45,969 nt of DNA from a virus: positions 1 through 45,969 of the IMG/VR virus record IMGVR_UViG_3300032315_000197; one strand, given 5' to 3'. Position numbers and translations under genes: made by a program. The first letter of the stretch is position 1. The number at the start of each line of letters is the position of its first letter. A model generated the notes under the pieces. The model searched no databases, was not told the origin of the DNA, and saw only the letters and a list, made by a program, of their open reading frames with translations. Shown piece by piece: positions 6,753-15,571 of the stretch.

Positions 6753-8210
6753 ATGGCATTAATACTAGCGGATCGTGTCCAACAAACTGGAACGGCTAAC
6801 ACTACAATTAGTTTTACTTTAACGAGTACGACAGCTGGGTTTCAGTCGTTTGCGGTTATTGGTAATACCAACACAACTTACTATAGTGCATTTGATGCTA
6901 CTGGTAATTGGGAAGTAGGTATTGGCACGTATTCAACTACTGGGCCTACATTAACTCGCACAACCATTTTATCTTCTAGTAACTCTGGAAGCGCAGTTAC
7001 TTTTGTAGGCGCAGTAACAGTATTTGTTACTTACCCTTCTGGAAAATCTGTTAATTTAGACGCAAGTGGAAATGCTAATGCTCTCGGTACAGTTACTTCT
7101 GCTACGCTAACTAATGCTACAGGACTACCACTTACTACCGGTGTTACAGGCACATTGCCCGTTGCTAATGGCGGTACAGGGCTAACAACGGTCACTGCTG
7201 GGTATATTCCTTACGGTAACGGTACTTCGCCTCTTGGCACTTCTTCAGCGCTAGTGTATAACGGAGCAAATTTAACATCGCCAGGATACATAGCTACTCA
7301 AAGCATTAATACAAGCGCTTCTTCTGGAGCGTATGCTATTGGGTCTTTACTTTATTCCGATACAAACATAGCCGCTTCTTACGCAACCGACGTAAATAGC
7401 TATGCCCAAGTAATCGTAGAAAACAAAAGTAATGGAACAGCAGCTTCAGCCGACTTTATTGTAAGTAACAACCTAGGTACTGCTACGTCGTACTTTGGCG
7501 ATTTTGGAATGAATAGTTCCAACTTTACTGGTACAAGTAACCTTAATGCGGCAAACTCTGTTTATTTATATGCTGTTAATACAAAATTAGCTATTGGTAC
7601 AACATCAGCAAACCCAATTCATTTTGTAACTAATAGCAATCCAACCGATGCAATGACCATTGACTCAACCAACGCTATTGCGTTTAACGGCTCTTATGGT
7701 ACGGCTGGACAAGTATTAACTTCTGCTGGAACCAGCGCTCCTCCAACATGGTCTGCAGTTTCTGTTACAGGCGCGTATACAAGAACTTCATTTACAGCCA
7801 CAGGCGGGCAAACGTCATTTACCGTTTCTTACACTGTAGGATATGTTGAGGTATTTTTAAACGGCGTACTGCTAAACGCTTCAGATTACACTGCCTCAAA
7901 CGGAACTACGATTGTATTAGCTGCTGCGGCTAGTGCTGGTGATATTGTAGAAACAATTGCAATGAGTATTAGTAGTGTAGGTACCGCAAGCGCTTTATCG
8001 GGCGGGGCTGCAAGTCAAATCCCGTACCAAACAGGCCCAGGATCTACTGCTTTTATTCCTAACGGAACAGCGGGTCAAGCATTAATAAGTAATGGAACAT
8101 CAGCCCCGTCTTTTCAAAATATTGTTAGCGGAGCGCAAGCCTTTGTAACAATGTTTACCGGTGGCAATACACCACCAACACAAAATTCCGATGGTTTTGG
8201 ATTAATTTAA
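6753..8210 (+). CDS. Tail fibre protein
   Basis: 485 residues. The N-terminal ~100 residues (ALILADRVQQTGTANTTISF and FAVIGNTNTTYYSAFD) form a beta domain that I associate with fibre attachment. Residues ~130-150 carry the fibre hallmark LPVANGGTGLTT. Residues ~345-410 form a beta module TSFTATGGQTSFTVSYTV with VEVFLNGVLLNASDYT, common in receptor-binding fibres. A GGAASQIPYQTG / AGQALISNGTSAPSF module near the C-terminus is shared with the fibre gene at 14024. I infer a trimeric fibre that contacts the host. It opens a 9-kb adhesin block. Confidence 0.8.
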   Translation: MALILADRVQQTGTANTTISFTLTSTTAGFQSFAVIGNTNTTYYSAFDATGNWEVGIGTYSTTGPTLTRTTILSSSNSGSAVTFVGAVTVFVTYPSGKSVNLDASGNANALGTVTSATLTNATGLPLTTGVTGTLPVANGGTGLTTVTAGYIPYGNGTSPLGTSSALVYNGANLTSPGYIATQSINTSASSGAYAIGSLLYSDTNIAASYATDVNSYAQVIVENKSNGTAASADFIVSNNLGTATSYFGDFGMNSSNFTGTSNLNAANSVYLYAVNTKLAIGTTSANPIHFVTNSNPTDAMTIDSTNAIAFNGSYGTAGQVLTSAGTSAPPTWSAVSVTGAYTRTSFTATGGQTSFTVSYTVGYVEVFLNGVLLNASDYTASNGTTIVLAAAASAGDIVETIAMSISSVGTASALSGGAASQIPYQTGPGSTAFIPNGTAGQALISNGTSAPSFQNIVSGAQAFVTMFTGGNTPPTQNSDGFGLI

Positions 8211-8220
8211 GGAGCAACAC

Positions 8221-8622
8221 ATGTCAACATCAGCACAATATGCATCAACACCCAAGATAGGATCGGCTCTTTTAACGACAGCTGATACTTCTTTAACTGC
8301 ACCATCTACAGTTGGCACGGTCTTTACCGCTGGCGCTAGCGGCTCACGCATCGACTACATTGACGTTCAAGGCGTAGCTACAACGGTAGCCAGTATCGTC
8401 AACATCTTTATTTTTGATGGCACTAATTACGTTTTGTATACACAGATTCCAGTGCAGGCAATTACGTCTTCTACAACAGCAGTAGCGTTTCAAACTGTAA
8501 TCTCAAGTAATACAAACGCAAATATTTTACCAATTAACTTACCAACAGGATATTCCGTAAGAGCTACTACTTCAGTAACTCAAACTGGTGTTCGTGTAAC
8601 AGCTTTAGGCGGAGACTACTAA
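8221..8622 (+). CDS. Tail fibre-associated structural protein
   Basis: 133 residues, with AAGGAG just upstream of ATG 8221. Beta-rich, with SGSRIDYIDVQGVATTVASI and IFIFDGTNYVLYTQIPVQ, resembling a small jelly-roll or Ig-like head domain of phage fibre subunits. It sits between the main fibre gene and the Gly-rich adhesin, which points to a fibre subunit or cap protein. No motif fixes the function. Confidence 0.65.
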   Translation: MSTSAQYASTPKIGSALLTTADTSLTAPSTVGTVFTAGASGSRIDYIDVQGVATTVASIVNIFIFDGTNYVLYTQIPVQAITSSTTAVAFQTVISSNTNANILPINLPTGYSVRATTSVTQTGVRVTALGGDY

Positions 8623-8623
8623 G

Positions 8624-10072
8624 ATGAATAAAGGAATGTATGGCGTTTCATTGCCACCAAATTACGCAACTCGTGTAGCTCCACCAGAGTGGAAAAATTG
8701 TGTTGAATCTACTACAACTGGCAACTATTCGTTTACTGTCCCACAAAACGTATACCAAGTACTGTTTTTTATAGCAGGTGCTGGCGGCGGTGGCGGTGGA
8801 GGGACTGGTATTACCCCTAGATGTGGCGGTAATGGAGGCGGAGCAGGAGCTGCCGCAAGAGGAATTATTGATGTTGTCCCTGGACAAGTAATTTCGGGTG
8901 TTGTTGGTGTTGGAGGAGCGGGCGGTACTATTGATACCGCTGGATCTTCAGGAGGAACAACATCTATTGCGACTCTTATTAGTTGTACTGGAGGCAGTGG
9001 CGGAACAAGGGCTCCTGGAAGCGGTTCCAATAACGCAAGAACTACTGGCGGAACAGTATCTACTACAGGCTTAATCCGTGGTCTTGTATCAAGCACAGGA
9101 GGATCTGGCGGTATTTGTACCTCAGTTGGTTCTACTAATAACGGTGCTGGCGGCGGTGGCGGTGTTTTTGGCGGTCGAGGTGGAGATGCCCGTCAAGTTG
9201 GTAGCCAACAATGTAACGGCGGCGGCGGCGGTGCAGGTTTTTACGGTCAAGGCGGTGATTGTATCAACGCAAGCGCCTCTAGTGGACAACCAAGAGGTGG
9301 CGCAGGTGGCGGTGGCTTTTATGGTCGTGGAGGAAACGTAGATTCAAGCGGCACAAGCGGTAGTTCCATAACTGGCGGCGCAGGTGGCGGTGGCTTTTAT
9401 GGTCAAGGCGGCGATTCTGGTTTTGTAAATGGTTGTGCAGTAGGCGGTGGTGGCGGCGGCTCTGAAGGAAATGGCGGTGTAGCTGCCGTAGTTGGTAATA
9501 ACGGTGAACTTAGTGGAGCTGGTGGCAATCCATTAGGTGGTAGTCCTTCATACCCTTTTAGTAACGGTGCGACTACTGTTCAATATATCGGAAACCCTCC
9601 CAGTGCAGTAAGCGCAATGCCTTACGCAGATAATTTTTTAAATTACGCTAATAATGTTAGACCAACTGGTGGCGGCGGCGCAGGTAGCGGTACTGGAACT
9701 TTTGGACAAAGCGGAGCCGCTGGCGGTGGTGGCGGTGGTGGTGGAAATAATAAATTCGGAGGGTCTGGTGGTTATGGCGGTGGCGGTGGCGGCGGTGGTG
9801 GAAGCAATGCATCATCTGGCAACGGAGGTTGGGGCGGCGGCGGCGGTGGCGGCGGTTATCAAGACGTTAGCCCTGCGTATGTGTTCGCTGGTAACGGAGG
9901 TTTTGGCGGCGGCGGCGGTGGTTCTGGTTACAGTCTCTACGCTCCAGGCGGTAGCGGGGGAGTGGGCGGTGGCGGTGGCGGCGGTTCTGGCGCTAGCGGA
10001 TCTGCTTCAAACGCCACAGGCGGTGCAGGTGGTAATGGCGTAATTATATTTGCATGGACAGAGGGGTTCTAA
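8624..10072 (+). CDS. Glycine-rich tail adhesin (polyglycine-II type)
   Basis: 482 residues. After a short N-terminal beta segment (TGNYSFTVPQNVYQVLFFIA) almost the whole protein consists of Gly runs of 3-9 residues separated by short loops, for example GGAGGGGFYGRGG and GGAGGGGFYGQGGDSG. This is the pattern of glycine-rich phage adhesins such as the gp38-type receptor-binding protein of phage S16, in which parallel polyglycine-II helices pack into a sandwich and exposed loops bind the receptor. The repeated GGN codons make the locus prone to slippage and loop shuffling. Role in host recognition is inference from composition and position. Confidence 0.75.
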   Translation: MNKGMYGVSLPPNYATRVAPPEWKNCVESTTTGNYSFTVPQNVYQVLFFIAGAGGGGGGGTGITPRCGGNGGGAGAAARGIIDVVPGQVISGVVGVGGAGGTIDTAGSSGGTTSIATLISCTGGSGGTRAPGSGSNNARTTGGTVSTTGLIRGLVSSTGGSGGICTSVGSTNNGAGGGGGVFGGRGGDARQVGSQQCNGGGGGAGFYGQGGDCINASASSGQPRGGAGGGGFYGRGGNVDSSGTSGSSITGGAGGGGFYGQGGDSGFVNGCAVGGGGGGSEGNGGVAAVVGNNGELSGAGGNPLGGSPSYPFSNGATTVQYIGNPPSAVSAMPYADNFLNYANNVRPTGGGGAGSGTGTFGQSGAAGGGGGGGGNNKFGGSGGYGGGGGGGGGSNASSGNGGWGGGGGGGGYQDVSPAYVFAGNGGFGGGGGGSGYSLYAPGGSGGVGGGGGGGSGASGSASNATGGAGGNGVIIFAWTEGF

Positions 10073-10073
10073 T

Positions 10074-10481
10074 ATGAAATATGCATGGATTGAAAACGAA
10101 GTTATTCACGACATCTGCCCTGATGCTGATCCGTACAATTGCTATACGAGCGAAGTTGCGGCTTTATACAATACTCTAGTTCCTGATGAGGCACAGAACG
10201 GTGATGGATGGGTAGATGGACAGTTAGTTCCAAAACCTGTACCCCCTCCCCCAGCCCCACCTGTACCTCCCCCACAGACATGGGACGATGCAAGTGTTCG
10301 TGCAGGCTTAACACTGACTGACAAGACTCGCTGGGATAACAACGACACACAGCAAATTGTTACGGCAAAGATTGAGTTTCAGACACCACAAGAGCGTCCA
10401 TATACAACTGAGTTGTTGGCGTATTTGGTAGCGTCTAATTCAATCAGCCAGACATCAATGGACCGAGTGTTGGCAGAATAA
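10074..10481 (+). CDS. Small fibre-region protein with proline-rich linker
   Basis: Start placed at ATG 10074, one base after the preceding stop; a TTG at 10050 is in frame inside the neighbour. 135 residues in three parts: an N-terminal domain (KYAWIENEVIHDICPDADP, then LYNTLVPDEAQNGDGWVDG), a Pro-rich linker (VPKPVPPPPAPPVPPP, residues ~53-68) and a helical C-terminal domain (IEFQTPQERPYTTELLAYLV). The N-terminal domain plus Pro linker is common in small genes next to phage fibres; a fibre assembly chaperone-like role is possible but not demonstrated. Confidence 0.65.
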   Translation: MKYAWIENEVIHDICPDADPYNCYTSEVAALYNTLVPDEAQNGDGWVDGQLVPKPVPPPPAPPVPPPQTWDDASVRAGLTLTDKTRWDNNDTQQIVTAKIEFQTPQERPYTTELLAYLVASNSISQTSMDRVLAE

Positions 10482-10490
10482 GGAATAATT

Positions 10491-10958
10491 ATGACTATTC
10501 CACGCGACCTAAGTAATTTAGCCCCAGGCGTTTCTGCTGCTGGTGTATTGGGTACAACTAAAGGTGGTACAGGCTCAGCTACTGGTAGCTTATCTAACTG
10601 TACTGTTGACGGCACAAACGCTGTTGGTTATTTAACTATCCCACAAAACATTCAGTCCGCTGCTTACACACTAGTTTTAGGCGATTCAGGCGAACAAATA
10701 TTCCACCCAGTTGCCGATACAACCGCAAGAACTTGGACAATTCCTGCTAATTCAAGCGTTGCGTTTCCCGTGGGAACTGCGGTTACATTTATTAACCAGA
10801 ACGGCGCTGGCGTGATTACGATTGCTATTACATCCGATACGATGTGGCTGGCTGGTGCTGGAACTACAGGAAACAGAACTCTAGCGGCTAACGGTATTGC
10901 TACAGCAATTAAAATAACATCTACTGGTTGGATTATTTCTGGTACAGGGCTAACCTAA
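10491..10958 (+). CDS. Fibre-type structural protein with GGTG motif
   Basis: 155 residues. The N-terminus has LGTTKGGTGSATGSL, the short GGTG fibre motif, followed by a beta domain (QSAAYTLVLGDSGEQIFHPV, AFPVGTAVTFINQNGAGVIT, GIATAIKITSTGWIISGTG). The latter pattern, a sandwich in which a field is filled with time-or-position-independent values, is frequent at the C-terminus of phage fibre proteins. The stop overlaps the next start in TAATG. Likely a separate fibre tip or fibre domain subunit. Confidence 0.65.
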   Translation: MTIPRDLSNLAPGVSAAGVLGTTKGGTGSATGSLSNCTVDGTNAVGYLTIPQNIQSAAYTLVLGDSGEQIFHPVADTTARTWTIPANSSVAFPVGTAVTFINQNGAGVITIAITSDTMWLAGAGTTGNRTLAANGIATAIKITSTGWIISGTGLT

Positions 10959-13348
10959 TGGCTGGGATCTTACAAGGCGTTCTTGCTTCTATTGGCAGTT
11001 CTGCTGGCCCGTATATTGAAGATGTTTTTTCTACTTATTTGTATACAAGTAGCCCACAATCATTAAGCGTTGCTAACGGGATCCCACTTGGTAATGCTAG
11101 TAGTAGTCAATTTAGTCTAGCGGGTTATACCGTTACTAATTTAGGCGCTGCTTTTAATAATAGCTTTCCAATGCGAAATCTTACTGATGGCGTAGTAGAA
11201 ATAGCTAATGCTCAAAATATTGCCTATGTGGGGGGTTCTTTTTTTGATGTTTACGTAGATCTTGTAAATCCTGCTGTTGTAACAGCGTATAACATATCAC
11301 CGCAAGGCGTAAGAGGTGTACAAGTTTACAACACACCGCAAGCATTTATTGTTAAAGCATCTAATAATGCTTCTACTTGGACAACCATAGCTACATTTAC
11401 GGATATTAGTACAAGCTACCCAGACTGGAATGCTGGAACATTTCGTGTTTTTTCTTTTGCCAACACAACAGCATACAGATACTGGAGAATTGAAAATACA
11501 GTAGCTGGTGTAGCTATGAGCGAATGGAATCTTACTGGAACAACTACCGCTGAAGTTAAAGGTGGTTTAGTTTGGATGAAAGCACGAAATACTGCTGGCT
11601 TTATCCATGCTTTATTTGACACAACTAGGGGCGTTCAAAAAACACTATGCTCAAATACTACAGACGCACAGGCGACTGAAACGGGTGGCTTGACTGCGTT
11701 TAGCCCAAATGGTTTTAGTCTTGGTTCTTGGTCACCAGTAAACAGCAGCACAGCATATAACTACTGCTCTTGGACATTTGCCGAACAAGCTAAGTTTTTT
11801 GATGTAGTTACTTATACTGGTACAGGAACAACAATGACTGTTCCTCACAATCTTGGTTCTGTTCCAGGAATGATGATTGTAAAAGGAACGGATGCAGCTT
11901 CAGCATGGGATGTTTACCATCGGTCTTTAGGAAACACTCAAATTTTAAGATTAAGTACAGATGCAGCTGCAAGCACTCAACCACAATGGAATGACACAAG
12001 TCCAACATCAACTGTATTTACTGTTAAAGGTGGTGAAACTACTAATGTAAGTGGCAGAACTTATGTAGCCTACCTATTCGCCCATGACGCTGGTGGATTT
12101 GGCACAAGCGGAACAGATAATGTAATTAGTTGTGGTAGTTTTACAAACAACGGAAGTGGAGCTGCAACTATATCATTAGGGTATGAACCACAATATGTAT
12201 TAATTAAAAACACGCAAGCAGCAGAAAATTGGACTCTTGCAGATAATATGCGTGGTATGCCTAACGGTTCTGCTGATGCAATATTAGAACCAAATACAAG
12301 TAGCGCAGAAGCGTCTTACGATTACATTACGCCAACAGCTACAGGATTTAATATTCAAGGATTAAACGCTTCTCAAACATACATCTACATGGCAATCCGT
12401 AGACCAATGAAAGTACCTACTGTCGGTACAAGTGTGTTTAGTCCCAATGCGTTTGAGGCAGCACTTGGTACAAAAATTTTTACTGGATTTCCTGTTGATT
12501 TGCAATGGATATACGGCAGACCTGGCGGCACACCAAACTCAATGGACAGACTGCGTGGGGTTAGCACAACCAGCACAGCTAGAGGCATTCAACTACAACA
12601 ATCAAACACAAATGCTGAAACAGCAGCGGCAGGAAACGGCTCATTGTCTTGGGATAGCACAGGCTTTCAAGTATCTAATGATTGGAGAGATTATTCTGAT
12701 ATAGCTTGGAACTTCTCTCGCAGACCAGGATTTTTTGATGAAGTTTGCTATACAGGAACGGGGACACAAACAGCATTTAACCATAATCTAACTGTTGCGC
12801 CAGAACTTTTAATCGTAAAACGAAGAGATGCTGTTAGTACACAAGGATGGGCAACTGGAACAAACTTTACATCTACATCATTTTTAAACCTTTTACTTAA
12901 TACGACTGACGCTGGTACAACAAATAATTATGCAGATGTAACATTATGGAAAGCTGCTCCAACAAGCACTACATTTACTGTAGGAAGTTTTGCTGGTGTC
13001 AATGCTTCTGGCGGTACTTATGTAGCTTATCTATTTGCTACTTGCCTTGGAGTATCTAAAGTTGGCTCTTACACAGGTACAGGCGCGACACTGAATATCT
13101 CTTGCGGCTTTACTGGCGGAGCTAGGTTTGTATTAATTAAGCGCACAGATTCCACAGGTAACTGGTGGGCATGGGATACGGCTAGGGGCATGATAAGTGG
13201 TACAGACCCACGATCAACAATAAATTCAACTGCGGCTGAACTTAACAACGACTGGGTATTTACCATAACAGGCGGTTTTAGCATTGTTACTACAGATGCT
13301 TCAGTCAATGCTTCAGGCGGGTCTTACATCTTCTTGGCGATTGCGTAA
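10958..13348 (+). CDS. Large tail adhesin with discoidin-like and duplicated DUF7483-like domains
   Basis: I use ATG 10958 (TAATG overlap) rather than an in-frame TTG at 10928; 796 residues. Residues ~45-190 look like a galactose-binding/F5-8C (discoidin-like) beta sandwich (FFDVYVDLVNPAVVTAYNIS, FIVKASNNASTWTTIATFTD, AYRYWRIENTV). Two long repeats follow, beginning at ~280 (FFDVVTYTGTGTTMTVPHNL) and ~591 (FFDEVCYTGTGTQTAFNHNL), each with a P-x-(M/L)(M/L)IVK strand and ending near TYVAYLFA. I recall this repeat as DUF7483 in phage tail proteins. The architecture indicates a multi-domain surface-glycan-binding tail protein; receptor is unknown. Confidence 0.7.
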   Translation: MAGILQGVLASIGSSAGPYIEDVFSTYLYTSSPQSLSVANGIPLGNASSSQFSLAGYTVTNLGAAFNNSFPMRNLTDGVVEIANAQNIAYVGGSFFDVYVDLVNPAVVTAYNISPQGVRGVQVYNTPQAFIVKASNNASTWTTIATFTDISTSYPDWNAGTFRVFSFANTTAYRYWRIENTVAGVAMSEWNLTGTTTAEVKGGLVWMKARNTAGFIHALFDTTRGVQKTLCSNTTDAQATETGGLTAFSPNGFSLGSWSPVNSSTAYNYCSWTFAEQAKFFDVVTYTGTGTTMTVPHNLGSVPGMMIVKGTDAASAWDVYHRSLGNTQILRLSTDAAASTQPQWNDTSPTSTVFTVKGGETTNVSGRTYVAYLFAHDAGGFGTSGTDNVISCGSFTNNGSGAATISLGYEPQYVLIKNTQAAENWTLADNMRGMPNGSADAILEPNTSSAEASYDYITPTATGFNIQGLNASQTYIYMAIRRPMKVPTVGTSVFSPNAFEAALGTKIFTGFPVDLQWIYGRPGGTPNSMDRLRGVSTTSTARGIQLQQSNTNAETAAAGNGSLSWDSTGFQVSNDWRDYSDIAWNFSRRPGFFDEVCYTGTGTQTAFNHNLTVAPELLIVKRRDAVSTQGWATGTNFTSTSFLNLLLNTTDAGTTNNYADVTLWKAAPTSTTFTVGSFAGVNASGGTYVAYLFATCLGVSKVGSYTGTGATLNISCGFTGGARFVLIKRTDSTGNWWAWDTARGMISGTDPRSTINSTAAELNNDWVFTITGGFSIVTTDASVNASGGSYIFLAIA

Positions 13349-13357
13349 AGGACTAGT

Positions 13358-14014
13358 ATGTTTGGAATAACCGCATTTGCCCAGTCGCCATTTGCTGCAT
13401 TAGGCGGGACTGTTTTTGGAGTAGACCTAGCCGAGTCGTTTACTTCTACTGATGCATATGCGGGGTCTGCTGCGTTTTCTGGTATCTATGCCGATTCTTT
13501 TGCTATAACAGACGACGTTCCAAACGCTTTTAACTTCTTTTTAAACATCGCTGAGAACTACTCAATTGACGATAATTATGGAAATATCAGCGTTTATGAT
13601 TTAACTCTTGCTGAAGCGTTTACAACAACAGAATCGCTTTTATTTGGGTTTTTGTACCCAGTAAGCCTAGCTGAATCTTTATCGTTAACCGATGCACCAG
13701 ACGTAACATCCTTGTTCATTACAACGGTAGCAGAAACTGTTACTATTACAGAAGACATGGCTGGTGGATTCTTCTACGGTGTGGATACTGCAGATACCGC
13801 TACACTAACAGACGCTACTACAGCGCAGTATGTTTTTGCCCCAACAATTGTAGAAACATTTACTGCCGTTGATACAGTGCCAGCCACTGCAATTTACAGA
13901 CCGGTAGTTTTAGAAACAATGTCGTTAACAGACGCCCCAATTGGTCGTGGCTGGTTTAGGATTGTAGACGACCAAACCCCTAACTGGGTTCAAATTAATA
14001 ACGATCAAGCTTAA
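13358..14014 (+). CDS. Tail protein made of nine ~21-residue repeats
   Basis: 218 residues. After a short N-terminus the protein consists of about nine tandem repeats with consensus (V/L)xxAE(S/T)xxxTDAxxxxxxF; examples are VSLAESLSLTDAPDV, TVAETVTITEDMAGG and VVLETMSLTDAPIGR. It ends with a non-repeat cap FRIVDDQTPNWVQINNDQA. Regular short beta repeats of this size suggest an elongated stalk or solenoid between adhesin parts. It lies between the large adhesin and the S74 fibre. No known catalytic residues. The repeat is at protein level; the DNA copies are diverged. Confidence 0.7.
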   Translation: MFGITAFAQSPFAALGGTVFGVDLAESFTSTDAYAGSAAFSGIYADSFAITDDVPNAFNFFLNIAENYSIDDNYGNISVYDLTLAEAFTTTESLLFGFLYPVSLAESLSLTDAPDVTSLFITTVAETVTITEDMAGGFFYGVDTADTATLTDATTAQYVFAPTIVETFTAVDTVPATAIYRPVVLETMSLTDAPIGRGWFRIVDDQTPNWVQINNDQA

Positions 14015-14023
14015 AGGAAGATC

Positions 14024-15571
14024 ATGACAACGTATTCTAATAGTTTAAAACTTGCGCTTATCGGAGACGGTGAACAGACGGGTGTTTGGGGCGCGACTAC
14101 CAATACAAATTTAGGTACTCTTTTAGAGCAAGCTATTTGCTACCAAACTTCAATTACTATGTCCGCAGGTAGTGACTACACCCTTTCAAATCTTAACGGG
14201 GCAGCGGATGAATCTCGTAGTGCAGCAATTATTATTGGCGGGGTCCAATCGGGTGCAAATTCAGTTATTTGCCCAGCCAAACAAAAACTTTACATTATTA
14301 CCAACAATTTAGCCTCTAGCGCAACGGCGTACTTTAAACCTGCTGGGGGCACTGCTTTAGCTATTCTTACCGGGACTACCGTTATAGCGTACTGTACTGG
14401 TTCCGCAATGGTGGCAGTTAACTACGTAGATAGCTCTACATATGCTTCGGTTGCAGTTGGCGCAGCTAATTTAACTGGCGGGTCTGCCAATGCGATCCCA
14501 TACCAAAGCGCAGCTGGCGCAACTACCTACTTAGCGCCTGGACAATCTGGATATGTTTTAACAAGCGGTGGTAGCGGAGCCGCCCCATACTGGAATCCAT
14601 CAGGCACAGCAAGTTTAGCTAGTAATTTAGCCGGTGGCGGTGCAGGACAAATAGTTTACCAATCGGGCGCAAACACAACCCAGTTTCTTTCTGCGGGTTC
14701 ATCAGGACAGCTACTCCAATCTAACGGTACAGCCGCTCCTAGCTGGCTAACATTTACTGGTGCAACCCAATCAGGCACTAACACTTTTAGTGGTATAAAT
14801 TCGTTTACCAATGCAACGCCTGTTACTTTTGGTGTAGCCCCTACTGTTGGCGGTAGCGCCCTTATTACTTCTTCCGCTTTATCTGGGTACGCTGCTTTAA
14901 ATGCTAACAACACTTTTACCGCTACGGGCACTTCTTCTTTTGGTGGCGCGTTACAAGCACAATCATTTGCAGCATTAGGCGCTGGTTCTACTGGCGATCA
15001 AAAATTTACTGTTGCGTTTGGTGGCTATAGTTCTGGCTTAGCTCCAAATGCGCTACAACTTGGCGCTTCAGGAAATGGTGTTCTTTATCTTCCGTCTGGC
15101 GCATGGGATGGATCTGCTGGAATTGGTCTAGCCGCAAGTTTTGGGGCTGGGAATTTACAAATAACGGCTACTAATACTTTATACACAGGAGCTGCCAATG
15201 CATATAAAACGGGCTCCACAACTGCTTGGATTATTGCGTCTGACGCTAGAATTAAAAAAAATGTTACTCCGTATACAAAAGGTCTTACAGAGCTAAACCA
15301 AATCAACATTAAGAATTTTGAATTTAATGGTTTGGGTAATAGCATAGACGGAACAAAAGGTCTTGGTGTTATCGCCGATGAAATTGAACAGGTTCTTCCA
15401 AGCTCTGTTAACACTAATAAAGTTAAGTTAAATAAAGACGATGCAGAGCGTGTTGACTTAAAGCATTTTGATAGCACAGAGCTAGTATATTTGCTAGTTA
15501 ATTCCGTTAAAGAACTTAGCGCAAAAGTTGACGCACAAGCAGCTGAAATCACCGCATTAAAGGCTAAATAA
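14024..15571 (+). CDS. Tail fibre with C-terminal Peptidase_S74 intramolecular chaperone
   Basis: 515 residues. The N-terminus (YSNSLKLALIGDGEQTGVWG) is a typical fibre base domain. The middle carries short fibre modules (GGSANAIPYQSAAGATTY, YVLTSGGSGAAPYWNPSG, GQLLQSNGTAAPSW). Residues ~406-515 are an S74 chaperone domain: SDARIKKNVTPYTKGL with the catalytic-type Ser-Asp and Lys-Lys/Asn, then FEFNGL, GLGVIADEIEQVLPSSV and a final coiled coil (VNSVKELSAKVDAQAAEI). In this family the domain trimerises the fibre and cleaves itself off. Gene follows the repeat protein and ends the adhesin block. Confidence 0.88.
   Translation: MTTYSNSLKLALIGDGEQTGVWGATTNTNLGTLLEQAICYQTSITMSAGSDYTLSNLNGAADESRSAAIIIGGVQSGANSVICPAKQKLYIITNNLASSATAYFKPAGGTALAILTGTTVIAYCTGSAMVAVNYVDSSTYASVAVGAANLTGGSANAIPYQSAAGATTYLAPGQSGYVLTSGGSGAAPYWNPSGTASLASNLAGGGAGQIVYQSGANTTQFLSAGSSGQLLQSNGTAAPSWLTFTGATQSGTNTFSGINSFTNATPVTFGVAPTVGGSALITSSALSGYAALNANNTFTATGTSSFGGALQAQSFAALGAGSTGDQKFTVAFGGYSSGLAPNALQLGASGNGVLYLPSGAWDGSAGIGLAASFGAGNLQITATNTLYTGAANAYKTGSTTAWIIASDARIKKNVTPYTKGLTELNQINIKNFEFNGLGNSIDGTKGLGVIADEIEQVLPSSVNTNKVKLNKDDAERVDLKHFDSTELVYLLVNSVKELSAKVDAQAAEITALKAK

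Noticed and set aside
8648-10043. Several open frames in other frames of the Gly-rich adhesin gene, including Ala/Val-rich ones at 9078 and 9654.
   Set aside because: They are shadows of GGN codon repeats read out of frame, without ribosome binding sites.
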